From Candidatus Peribacteraceae bacterium (GTDB lineage: Bacteria; Patescibacteriota; Gracilibacteria; Peribacterales; Peribacteraceae), in assembly GCA_028718905.1 (NCBI GenBank), contig JAQUKV010000006.1:41300-105299 (forward strand): DNA of 64,000 nt, given 5' to 3'. The notes under the pieces are model-generated. The model searched no databases and was not told the DNA's origin. It was given only the letters and a program-made list of their open reading frames with translations. Shown piece after piece: positions 1 to 9,047 of the stretch. The translations under genes and the position numbers were made by a program. Numbering within the stretch: position 1 is the first letter of the stretch; every line of letters starts with the position of its first letter.

Positions 1-299
1 AAGAGGCCGGCGCTGACCAGCACGACCGCGCACACCACCGCGACCATCGTTCCGACGGGTATCAACCGGTCGTAGACACCTGTCGGATCCGGCAACACCA
101 TAAGCAGATAGACCGACCAGAGCCCGTAGGTGATGTACGGAACCACGATGCTCACAATGATGAATCTCTTCAGAAAACGCCGCTGCGAGACTGCAGAATC
201 TTTTGGCGACTGAGGAGACGGAGCTGCGGCCGCCTGCACCGTGGAGGACAGCGGAGGTGCTGCAATGCCGTCGATGGGCTGCGGGGAAGATGGGGTCAT
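1..299 (-). CDS. hypothetical membrane protein (partial, C-terminal end outside window)
   Basis: Minus-strand reading from ATG at 299: MTPSSPQPIDGIAAPPLSSTVQAAAAPSPQSPKDSAVSQRRFLKRFIIVSIVVPYITYGLWSVYLLMVLPDPTGVYDRLIPVGTIVAMVCAVVLVSAGLL; open to the window edge; two hydrophobic segments. Confidence 0.7.
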   Translation of the reverse strand, partial: MTPSSPQPIDGIAAPPLSSTVQAAAAPSPQSPKDSAVSQRRFLKRFIIVSIVVPYITYGLWSVYLLMVLPDPTGVYDRLIPVGTMVAVVCAVVLVSAGL

Positions 300-304
300 C
301 GCGC

Positions 305-1312
305 TCACTCGGTGGGGACGGAAGCTCCTTCGATGAGGGAACGGTATTGTTGGATCTGCTCGGGCGTGAGCGTGCCGCCGGGAACATTCTGTGCGGGATC
401 GATCCCGAAGAACGAAGCAGGGGAGAACGGCTTCGCATCCGCGGGAGGAGCGATCGTGGGTGCACTGTCAAAATCACCGAGCTCGACGGTGAATGTCCCG
501 CTCAGTATTCCCTGTTCCGTCTTGAGCGCACTGATCTGCCACGTCACCTTCTTGAGAACATAGGTCTGGGCATCAATCCACATCTCGCCCGTCGCCTGCA
601 CGCCGGCAATGGTGCTCGCCAGGCTGCTGCGATCCAGGGTTTCCTTGCGTGCGGCGGCCACCTCCTCGAGGTACGCAATCAATCGATCGGGATCAATGGC
701 GACATCGTAGTGGTAGACTGCAGCGCCATCGAGCGTTTCGGTCCCGCGGTCCGCAGTGACTTTGACCACCTGCGCCTGCGCACGGAGCACACTCGGCGAC
801 GGTGTCATCGATCCTCCGGGAGCCGCCCCCTCCTGCCCCGAAGCGGGTGAAGGCAACGCCCACCACCGGCCTGACAGCAGCGCGACCAGCTCCGGCTGAA
901 ACAGAGAATCATCCGGCTCCGTCGAGAGCGACTGGATTCTGAAGTAGAGCTCCTGTTTGCCGGCGACGATCATGTCCACCGTTCCCTGCAAACGGAACGT
1001 CTGGCTCTTATTCCCGCCGGGGGTGGCGAGTGCATCCACCGTCACGGACATCTGCACGCTGTCCCCCGCATCCTGCAATACTCCGTTCACTGTCACCGTC
1101 CCCGACGCAGGCAGTGCACCCCCCTCCAGACGGAAACGGCCGTCACCGGTCAGTCGCGCAGACTGTAGAGCTCTGCTCTTCTGTGCGGCAAGGACCATCA
1201 CCTCCTCCGTTCGTTTCGACGGACCCGTGGGGGAAGGCGTGCGCAAGTACAGATAGAGCGGAAACCCGCCGAGAACGGCGACCGCCAGCAGGAGAAGAAT
1301 GAATCGTCGCAT
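305..1312 (-). CDS. secreted/membrane-anchored hypothetical protein, LolA/LppX-like layout
   Basis: ORF 305..1402; likely start MRRFILLLLAVAVLGG at 1312 (signal/anchor); starts just upstream of the 1..299 gene. Confidence 0.7.
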   Translation of the reverse strand: MRRFILLLLAVAVLGGFPLYLYLRTPSPTGPSKRTEEVMVLAAQKSRALQSARLTGDGRFRLEGGALPASGTVTVNGVLQDAGDSVQMSVTVDALATPGGNKSQTFRLQGTVDMIVAGKQELYFRIQSLSTEPDDSLFQPELVALLSGRWWALPSPASGQEGAAPGGSMTPSPSVLRAQAQVVKVTADRGTETLDGAAVYHYDVAIDPDRLIAYLEEVAAARKETLDRSSLASTIAGVQATGEMWIDAQTYVLKKVTWQISALKTEQGILSGTFTVELGDFDSAPTIAPPADAKPFSPASFFGIDPAQNVPGGTLTPEQIQQYRSLIEGASVPTE

Positions 1313-1584
1313 AGGAGAGGCGCGGAGAATTTCCGGCATTATGCGCGGTGGACGACGAGAAGACAATTCCCTGAATGGACGATGCGTGTGGAAGTACATC
1401 ATGAAAGAAAACCTACGGTTTGCTCTTCTGAAGGCTCCTCTTCCCTATTCGTGGTGTGCCTTCAGGCAAGCATAGATTTCATTCGGAACGAATATTCAAC
1501 TCAGCAGAAAGGAACATCCCTGCAGCCGAGCACCATGAAGACGCACGCATGCTGAACGAGAATAAGGACAAATGTTGTGAAGCT

Positions 1585-2457
1585 TCATCGCCGCACTTGC
1601 GCGCGGTGAGAGATCAGATCACCCGGTTCCTCGAGTGTAAATCCGATCGTGCGCCGCCTGCCTGCGCGCACATCGGCCCGGACCGTGAGGAGGAACACCT
1701 GCCCCCGCTCCAACGCAAAAGGTGTGGCGAGAACGAACGGAGCGAGATGACCCTGCAGGGATGCAAGACGGGCAAGAATTTGTCCGCGGCTGGTCTCGAG
1801 CGTGAGATGCTGCAAATCACCGTCGCACGCGGAGCCGTCATTGGTGAGTGTGATGGCATCCATGGCCTGATCGTAAGCACCTTCCGACGTCAGACGGAGA
1901 CGCGCCACCGTGCGCCGATCCCCGTACGAGATTCTCTGAAGGAGCGGGAGGAATTCCACCGTCACACTCCCCTGCTCCGCGCCCGCAGTGGTACGCAGCG
2001 GTACATTGGCGGTACCCGTAAGCGTCACCGTCGCCTCCCCTGCATCGATGTCGCCGGAAGTAAGAAGGGAAATCCTGTGTTCCCCCGCAGCGGCGGCATC
2101 CGTCGAGAAATCCGCCATGACCGCAATGTCCCTGCTGCCGCAGGCGGGAACGGTGAGGGCGGGCCGGAACGTCAGCATCACCGAACCGTCCCGGGAAGAC
2201 AGTGCGCGGCCGCGCGAGATGCGCCGCCCGCCACTCATGGCATAGACGGAAGAAATATCCCGGATGGCCCCCATGCCGCCATGCGTGACTGTGACACTAT
2301 GCACGGCAATATCTCCGCTGCACGAAGCCGACAATTGAAGTGCAAGCATTGTAACGCGCTGCGCGCCGGGAGGCACGGAGGAGGACGACTGTCCTTGCAC
2401 CCTCACCGTAAGCGAAAGAGGAAGCAGAACCGCAGAGAGCAACAAAGTTCCAATCAT
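1585..2457 (-). CDS. secreted hypothetical protein
   Basis: Within ORF 1585..2535; likely start near MIGTLLLSAVLLPLSLTVRVQG (signal peptide); beta-rich composition; exact start uncertain. Confidence 0.55.
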   Translation of the reverse strand: MIGTLLLSAVLLPLSLTVRVQGQSSSSVPPGAQRVTMLALQLSASCSGDIAVHSVTVTHGGMGAIRDISSVYAMSGGRRISRGRALSSRDGSVMLTFRPALTVPACGSRDIAVMADFSTDAAAAGEHRISLLTSGDIDAGEATVTLTGTANVPLRTTAGAEQGSVTVEFLPLLQRISYGDRRTVARLRLTSEGAYDQAMDAITLTNDGSACDGDLQHLTLETSRGQILARLASLQGHLAPFVLATPFALERGQVFLLTVRADVRAGRRRTIGFTLEEPGDLISHRAQVRR

Positions 2458-2577
2458 GTGCCGATGATACCTCAAATCAGGCATGGATGATCTTAGAATT
2501 GCCAGAGCATGATCACACAAACGCGCAACTTCCACGTCATGTTCCGGTGATTCCCTCCTGCAATAGTCAGCGTCAAG

Positions 2578-3124
2578 ATGTCCCGCACCGCATTTATCGA
2601 GCTCGCATTGGGCACGTTTCTCACGCTGGTGCTCACTGGAATTTTGGCGGAGCAGAACAGGAACGTGCGGCTCGCCCCCGCTCCGTACTACGGCACGTTG
2701 CGCGCCGCGGCTGTCCCGACCACACCCTCATGCTTCCTGCCAATTGCGATGTCGGCAACCCCTGCACATCGGATTATCCGGACAGCGTCGGCAACTGCCA
2801 CCACGACTTTGGCATGTAGAACGGCACGGATTGCACAGCGGCTCACTGCGGAGACGGAATCAAAGATGATAATCCGTCGGGACGCGACAAGGAGGCGTGC
2901 GACGACGGGGATGATTGCTCGAACGGGCATGCCTGCAACAGCGCCACAGCGGCCGCCACCTGCAGGACGAACTGCAAAAACCGCAATACCTTCTTCACGA
3001 TCGGGCAGTGGCTGCAGAATCTGCAACTCTTCTCGATCGACGGCACGCCCATCCCCGATGCGCCGCCCACGAACGATCACACGCAGTTCATCGTCATCGG
3101 CGTGCTGACATTCATCCTGCAGTA
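2578..3124 (+). pseudogene. degraded Cys-rich secreted protein (DUF4215-like Cys repeat)
   Basis: Frame 1 gives MSRTAFIELALGTFLTLVLTGILAEQNRN (signal/TM). Frame 3 gives CPDHTLMLPANCDVGNPCTSDYPDSVGNCHHDFGM*NGTDCTAAHCGDGIKDDNPSGRDKEACDDGDDCSNGHACNSATAAATCRTNCKNRNTFFTIGQWLQ...TQFIVIGVLTFILQ*, with an in-frame TAG at 2817. Confidence 0.6.
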
Positions 3125-3166
3125 AGAGGTTGATGTAACTTCTGTTACTTCTCAAACCTTTGCTTT

Positions 3167-5683
3167 ATGATCGAGCCAGAGATGACCTCCTCCGATCCAC
3201 TCCCCACGATTCCACTTCTTCCTCTCTCGTCAAAGAGCGATGCGGATGTGAAGGAGCTGCTGAAGAAACACAAAATCGGTCTCACGGTCGAGGAGGCACG
3301 CAAAATCACCACCCTGCTCGGACGTGATCCGACGATCGTTGAGGCGACCATCTGGGGCATTCAGGGCAGCGAACACTGCAGCTACAAATCGAGCCGGCGC
3401 TTTCTCAAGACCTTTCCGACCGAGAGCAGCCACGTGATTCTGGGTCCGAAAGAGGACAGCGGCATCGTGGCCGTCACCGATGCACCCGCCGGCAAGCGCT
3501 GGGGGCTCGTCATCTCACACGAATCACACAATCACCCCTCGCAGATCGTGCCGTTCGAGGGGGCAGCCACGGGCATCGGCGGCGTCGTCCGCGACGTGGT
3601 CTGCATGGGGGCGCGGGTCATCGGGGCACTCGATGCCCTGCGGCTGGGCGATCTCAAGACCGAGGAATCCCGCACCATCGCCCGCGAAGTCGCCCGCGGC
3701 ATCGCGGGGTACGGCAACCCTCTGGGCATCCCGAACCTCGGCGGCGACACCGTCTTCGACGCATCCTACAACAGTAACTGCCTCGTGAACGCCATTGCGG
3801 TCGGCATCGTCCGCGAGGATGAAGTCATCCACAGCGAAGTGCCGCCCGAAGCGGGAGAGGAACACTACGACATCATCCTCGTGGGTAAACCCACCGATCA
3901 TAGCGGCTTCGGGGGCGCCTCCTTCGCCAGCGCCTCGATGGAAGAGGAAAAGAAGGAGCAGAACGCGGGTGCGGTGCAGGAGCCCAATCCTTTTCTGGAA
4001 CGCCACATCCTCGCCTCGACGTACGCGCTCTTCGACTGGCTTGCGGCGAACAAACATCTGGACAAAGTGAGCTTCAAGGATCTCGGAGCGGGCGGGGTCG
4101 TGTGCGCCAGCGTGGAGCAGGTGGCCGACCGGGGCCTGGGGGCCGAAGTCGATCTCACGGCCGTGCACACCGCGGTCAACGATCTGCCGCCGGAGGTCAT
4201 CGGCTGCGCCGAAACGCAGGAACGATTCTGCTGGATCTGCCACCCTTCCCTCACGGACCACATCCTGCGTCACTATAACGACATCTGGGATCTGCCCGCA
4301 GTGGCCGAGAACGCGCGCGCCAGCCGTATCGGAACGGTGACGACGGATCCCTTGTTCCGCCTCACCTACCGGGGGCAGGTGGTTTGCGCCGCCCGTGCCC
4401 TCGACATCACCTGCGGCCTCCAGTACAAACGCCCGACGACGACGGTGCCCGTGACAAGACCGGAACCCGCCATCACCTGCACAGGGAACCGCGTGTCCGT
4501 GAGCGGCAGAACCTTCACACTCGCAGAGATTTTCGAGGCGATGCTGCGTCATCCCAACGCGGCCAGCGTCGCTCCCCTCATCCGCCACTACGACAAAGAC
4601 GTCATCGGGATTTCCGTCATCGAGGCCGGTGAAGCCGATGCCGGCGTCATCATGCCGCTCTCGGATCTTTCCAGTTACGTGCACGAAGGGTCGCATCCCG
4701 GCTGGGAAGATCTGCCGGACAGAGACAAAAACGTGGGCGTGGCTCTGGCCGCGGACGGCAACGGACGGTACGGGCGCATTTCCGCCTACTGGCAGGGCGC
4801 CAATGCCGCCGTGGAATCCATGTGCAACGTGGCGGCCGTCGGCGCCGTGCCCCGCGCATTCACCGACTGCCTCAACTACGGCAATCCCGAGATACCGGAG
4901 CAGCTCTCGGCGCTGGAAGAAGGAGTGAAGGGCATCGCCGATGCCGCACGCGGCGTGGCCATGAACGGCGAACCGGTTCCGATCGTTTCGGGGAACGTGA
5001 GCCTGTACAACGGCAAGCCGGACGGCGGCGCCATCGATCCCACGGCCATCGTCTGCTGCATCGGCGTTCTGCCCGATGCACGCACGGCGGTGACCATGCA
5101 GCTCAAGAAACCGGATTCGGTTCTGCTCTTCGTCGGTGAAAGACGCGATGAGTGCGGCGGCTCTCTCTATGTGGACGTTCTGGAACAACTGACCGCCTCC
5201 CCGCGCGACACACTCCTCGGTTCACAGGTTCCCAAACCGGACTTTTCCGCCGTATCAAAACAGATTCGATTGATCACAAAAATTATTCAATCCGGATCGG
5301 CACACTCCTGTCATGACATAAGTGAGGGCGGACTTTTACTCGCCCTCTTCGAAATGACCCTTCCGCAGAGGCATCGGGGCGGCTCCACCGGCGTCACTGT
5401 GGACATAGCATCGTTCCATTCGTCTCTGCGGTCGGATGCCCTCCTCTTCAGCCAGACCGGCGGTTTTCTGCTCGAGGTTCCGCAACGCCTCGCCGAAGGC
5501 ATGATCAGGAAAGGGACTGCCGCCGGCGTCCCCGTCTTTGCACTGGGGTCCACAACCCCCTCACCACGACTGACGGTCATGAACGGAAAGGAAACACTGA
5601 TTGACGTAGATTTGCACCGCCTTCAGAATATCTGGAAAGAAGCGCTGTCTCTGGCCTGGTCAGAGCCGGTAAATTATAGTTGA
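3167..5683 (+). CDS. purL: phosphoribosylformylglycinamidine synthase subunit PurL
   Basis: 838 aa; IWGIQGSEHCSYKSSR, HESHNHPSQIVPFEGAATGIGGVVRDV, FKDLGAGGV motifs. Confidence 0.95.
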   Translation: MIEPEMTSSDPLPTIPLLPLSSKSDADVKELLKKHKIGLTVEEARKITTLLGRDPTIVEATIWGIQGSEHCSYKSSRRFLKTFPTESSHVILGPKEDSGIVAVTDAPAGKRWGLVISHESHNHPSQIVPFEGAATGIGGVVRDVVCMGARVIGALDALRLGDLKTEESRTIAREVARGIAGYGNPLGIPNLGGDTVFDASYNSNCLVNAIAVGIVREDEVIHSEVPPEAGEEHYDIILVGKPTDHSGFGGASFASASMEEEKKEQNAGAVQEPNPFLERHILASTYALFDWLAANKHLDKVSFKDLGAGGVVCASVEQVADRGLGAEVDLTAVHTAVNDLPPEVIGCAETQERFCWICHPSLTDHILRHYNDIWDLPAVAENARASRIGTVTTDPLFRLTYRGQVVCAARALDITCGLQYKRPTTTVPVTRPEPAITCTGNRVSVSGRTFTLAEIFEAMLRHPNAASVAPLIRHYDKDVIGISVIEAGEADAGVIMPLSDLSSYVHEGSHPGWEDLPDRDKNVGVALAADGNGRYGRISAYWQGANAAVESMCNVAAVGAVPRAFTDCLNYGNPEIPEQLSALEEGVKGIADAARGVAMNGEPVPIVSGNVSLYNGKPDGGAIDPTAIVCCIGVLPDARTAVTMQLKKPDSVLLFVGERRDECGGSLYVDVLEQLTASPRDTLLGSQVPKPDFSAVSKQIRLITKIIQSGSAHSCHDISEGGLLLALFEMTLPQRHRGGSTGVTVDIASFHSSLRSDALLFSQTGGFLLEVPQRLAEGMIRKGTAAGVPVFALGSTTPSPRLTVMNGKETLIDVDLHRLQNIWKEALSLAWSEPVNYS

Positions 5684-5708
5684 CATATCACATTATTACT
5701 GGTTTAAT
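5680..5708 (+). promoter_or_regulatory. sigma70-type promoter upstream of the 5761 surface-protein gene
   Basis: TTGACA (5680-5685), 17-nt spacer, TTTAAT (5703-5708); overlaps the purL stop. Confidence 0.65.
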
Positions 5709-5760
5709 ACTCCCCTTTTGTCCCGCAGCACGGGGCAGAGGTTTGCTTCCCCCACGTGAT

Positions 5761-6912
5761 ATGACGTTCTCCCTGCGCACAGCGCTCTCGGGTGTTGCTG
5801 CTTCCCTCCTCCTGCTTGTTGCCTCGCAGGTCCACGCATCCGGTGCGGTGACGATCATCCAGCAGAGTCCTGTTGGCATGTTCGGTGATTACACCATCAC
5901 CTTCCCTTTGGGCTCACAGGTCACCATCAATGAACAGGAATTCAAGGAGCTGCCCGTTGCGGAGATCGGTACGTATCTGCTGCACATCTCTCCACCATCC
6001 GATGCCAAAATGACGACCACCGTCACGAAGAACGGCATCGATCTCATCGCCACCACGGATCGCGACGTGCGTTTCACGCTCGCGGATTTGGACGAGGTGA
6101 CCGTTACGATCAAATATCGCTACGACGGAACCATCATCGTGGACAGTGATCCTGAGGGGGCATCCTTCGAGCTGCTCGGCCCCAATAATGCACGTGATAC
6201 GGGCTTCAGTCCCGCCACCTACACGGGTATGCCGCCGGGGGCATACCGCGTCACCTTCCACAGACGCGCGGGGTGCAACTTGGTCTCGCCGATTCAGCGC
6301 TCGCTCAACGCCAATGCCACGCTCACGCTCTTCGGCAGATTTGCCTGCGGCGTGACATCCTCCTCCTCCTCGTCTTCCTCTTCCGTCACGCCCGAGGAAC
6401 CCATAGCGGACACCAATGAAGGACGCATGGTCCGCATCTGGGTTGCCGCAAATCAGGCCGAAGCTCTGGCCGGCAGCATCGTGCGCACGACGATCACCGT
6501 GCGGAACACGGGTACGCGCACCATCCACAACGTAGTGGTCTCCGCCCAGATTGATCCCGCTACAGCCCAGTTTTCCACGCCGCTTCCGTTCTTCGGGACA
6601 ATCACCGGAGAGACGGCTTTCTGGGAGATTCCGCAGCTCTACTCCGGCAACAGCTGGTCCGTCACGGTACCGCTCGTCTTGAGCAAGACGGCACAGCAGG
6701 GAACACGTGCGACCGTGACGGCACGCGTGTCGGCGGACGATCTGGCCGGGAATAATGCGGGTGCATCCCTCGTCTCCACGACGACTGTCGGCGTGACGGG
6801 GCTGCCGGTCACCGGCATGCGCTTCGATGTCCTCTTCCTGATCATGAGTTTGCTCTTCACCGCATTTATCGCAAAAAAAACCGTCGGGCGCCTGGCCACG
6901 GAGAGAGCCTGA
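5761..6912 (+). CDS. secreted surface protein with PEGA-like domain, DUF11-like repeat, C-terminal LPVTG+TM+basic tail
   Basis: Start MTFSLRTALSGVAASLLLLVASQVHA; C-terminus GLPVTGMRFDVLFLIMSLLFTAFIAKKTVGRLATERA. Confidence 0.8.
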   Translation: MTFSLRTALSGVAASLLLLVASQVHASGAVTIIQQSPVGMFGDYTITFPLGSQVTINEQEFKELPVAEIGTYLLHISPPSDAKMTTTVTKNGIDLIATTDRDVRFTLADLDEVTVTIKYRYDGTIIVDSDPEGASFELLGPNNARDTGFSPATYTGMPPGAYRVTFHRRAGCNLVSPIQRSLNANATLTLFGRFACGVTSSSSSSSSSVTPEEPIADTNEGRMVRIWVAANQAEALAGSIVRTTITVRNTGTRTIHNVVVSAQIDPATAQFSTPLPFFGTITGETAFWEIPQLYSGNSWSVTVPLVLSKTAQQGTRATVTARVSADDLAGNNAGASLVSTTTVGVTGLPVTGMRFDVLFLIMSLLFTAFIAKKTVGRLATERA

Positions 6913-6936
6913 AAACGGTCGCATTCCGCATCAGAT

Positions 6937-6964
6937 AGGGCGTTCCCTCTGTGGAGCGCCCTTT
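6937..6964 (+). terminator. intrinsic terminator
   Basis: AGGGCGTTCC-CTCTGT-GGAGCGCCCTTT hairpin downstream of the 5761..6912 gene. Confidence 0.6.
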
Positions 6965-7055
6965 GCGTGTTGGCGGCACCATGAAGCGCGGCCTCGTCCA
7001 TTGCGAACAGTGGTCTCCATGCGCAACACTGTACTGTTCTTCCCTCCCACGTTTT

Positions 7056-8333
7056 ATGACGTTCAGACGCATAACGCTGCTCCTCGTCGTGCTGCTCGGT
7101 TGCGGCATCCTCCCCGATCCTGCTGCCACCCAGAGCGGAAACACGATCACCGTGAATCAAACCCCGCCGGACGGATTCCCCTCCCTTTTCGGCAACTGGG
7201 TCCTGCTCAAGCCCGACGGCACGCGCACGGCAACAAACGTACCCACTCACGGGTACACAGATGCTCCGGCAGGCAACTATCTGCTCAATGTGATGCCCCC
7301 CTCGGGCTTCTCCGCGTCCGTCACCCTCACGCTCAACGGTGAAACCGTCGTCTTCGACAAACCACAGGCCGCCTTTCAGATGAACGAAGGAGGCACCGTC
7401 GTCCTCGCGATCCACTACACCCTGACCCTGTCCGGCAAAGTGAGCATCGATACCAGCCCTCCGGGATTCCCATTTACGCTCACCGGTCCGGATGGCGCCC
7501 GGTACACCGGCGTCTCGCCGGGATTCTACGATCCCATGCCCGTCGGTCTCTACTCCGTGACCTTCGACACGATCAAAGGATGCACGACACCCAGTCCCCA
7601 GTCGGGGCGCCTGATTAAGGACGGACGCGTGGTGCTCTCGGTGCAACTCGCCTGCGACAACCTTCCGCAGCTGGAGCAGCAGCAGGCGAAGGATCTGGAA
7701 AGTCAGTTCGTGAAAGCCATCATCGACGGCAAGACGGTGCTCTTCAATGATGTCCCCGTCGGACAGTGGTTCACCGCGTCCGTCCGCCGCGTGCTGGATG
7801 CCAAGGTGATGTCCGGCTACCGGGACGCCGATGGCCTCACGGCGGGTCAGTTCGGCCCGAACGACGCCGTGACGCTGGCCGAGCTCGCCAAGATCGCCCA
7901 CCGGCTCGTGAGTATCGACGAAACCCGCGTCACGGATCCTCCGGAAAATGATGCGGCCAAAGGAACCTGGTTCGCCCCCTTCATCGCATCGGCCGAACAG
8001 CGGGGCTGGCTGGTCTTTCTCAACCGCGCGGTGGATCCCCTGCGTCCTGCCACCCGAGCCGAAGTCGTGGCCACATTCCTGCAGGCGCTGAATGTGAAGC
8101 GGGATTGGCCGACCGGCGCGATGTTCGACGATGTCTCGCGCGAAATCCCCTACGCCGACTGCATCGAGACGGCGGCGACCCAAAAACTGGTGGGCGGGTA
8201 TACCGACGACAAGGGCAAACCCACGGGTCTCTTCGGTCCGGCGGACCCCGTCAACCGTGCTTCCATGGCCAAAATCATTGCGACCGCGATGGATCAGTTT
8301 CTGGTGGACTCGCCGTCATTCCAGCCGGAATGA
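7056..8333 (+). CDS. secreted protein with three S-layer homology (SLH) domains
   Basis: Signal MTFRRITLLLVVLLGCGILPDPAAT; N-terminal half paralogous to the 5761 gene; SLH-like blocks FNDVPVGQWFTASVRRVLDAKVMSGYRDADG..FGPNDAVTLAELAKIA, GTWFAPFIASAEQRGW..RATRAEVVATF, FDDVSREIPYADCIETAATQKLVGGYTDD..FGPADPVNRASMAKII. Confidence 0.85.
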   Translation: MTFRRITLLLVVLLGCGILPDPAATQSGNTITVNQTPPDGFPSLFGNWVLLKPDGTRTATNVPTHGYTDAPAGNYLLNVMPPSGFSASVTLTLNGETVVFDKPQAAFQMNEGGTVVLAIHYTLTLSGKVSIDTSPPGFPFTLTGPDGARYTGVSPGFYDPMPVGLYSVTFDTIKGCTTPSPQSGRLIKDGRVVLSVQLACDNLPQLEQQQAKDLESQFVKAIIDGKTVLFNDVPVGQWFTASVRRVLDAKVMSGYRDADGLTAGQFGPNDAVTLAELAKIAHRLVSIDETRVTDPPENDAAKGTWFAPFIASAEQRGWLVFLNRAVDPLRPATRAEVVATFLQALNVKRDWPTGAMFDDVSREIPYADCIETAATQKLVGGYTDDKGKPTGLFGPADPVNRASMAKIIATAMDQFLVDSPSFQPE

Positions 8334-8373
8334 TGCGCAGATGGGAAACCTTCAGCCTTCGCCACGGATTATT

Positions 8374-9027
8374 TCATATATGACTTCTTTCCTGTTCCAA
8401 CCAAGCAGTGAGAGAAGAAAGAAATTTCTTCCGTTGTGCCTGATCCTCCTGAGGCAATGATGCGATCAATGCTTTCTTATGGCTCTCCACATCCACCTCT
8501 GCAGGGAATACGCGCAGAGCATGAATGGGAAGCTCCATACTCATTTTGCCGTCCCATTGGAGCAAAGGAAATCCAAGACGAACGAGCGAAGCATCAAAAA
8601 CGGCATCGACCGTGATCCATTCACCGCCAATATTCACTTTCAGAAAATCGTGAAAATCGGGAATAGTCTTTCCCGCAAACTCCTGCAGTTCCTGCGGCCA
8701 AGGCCGGATCGGAAACTTGCTGAAATCATGCTCGGCAAACCAACTCTGCACTTCATATCCCAGACTCTCGAAGAGCATCTTCAGAAGAGCATGCTTTCCG
8801 CTACATGTTCCTTTTCGAGCCAACAGAACATCATGAGCACCCCTGGATCCGATGTCTCCATAAGCAATATCTCTGACAAATGCGTATGCCGCTTTGCGCC
8901 CCTGCACATCCGGAAGCACATAAAATTGATGAGCCATTTTCTGAAACTGAGCCGAGGCATCGAAAGGCTGATGCATTCCCATACGGGGAACACGATAGCC
9001 CGATGACTCCATTTCAGAAAGAGACAC
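8374..9027 (-). CDS. transglutaminase-like protein
   Basis: LLARKGTCSGKHALLKMLFESLGYEVQSWFAEHDF and GGEWITVDAVFDASL resemble a Cys/His/Asp transglutaminase-like core. Confidence 0.6.
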   Translation of the reverse strand: MSLSEMESSGYRVPRMGMHQPFDASAQFQKMAHQFYVLPDVQGRKAAYAFVRDIAYGDIGSRGAHDVLLARKGTCSGKHALLKMLFESLGYEVQSWFAEHDFSKFPIRPWPQELQEFAGKTIPDFHDFLKVNIGGEWITVDAVFDASLVRLGFPLLQWDGKMSMELPIHALRVFPAEVDVESHKKALIASLPQEDQAQRKKFLSSLTAWLEQERSHI

Positions 9028-9047
9028 CTACGCCCTACTCCTACTCC

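Noticed and set aside
1399-1430. Solo E1 hairpin-2 remnant (CATGAAAGAAAACCTACGGTTTGCTCTTC)
   Set aside because: Resembles the E1 second hairpin but is short and lacks the rest of the element; not strong enough to call.
2817-2819. TAG recoding in this lineage
   Set aside because: No sign of internal TAG in other genes, and the same locus needs a frameshift too; a pseudogene is simpler.
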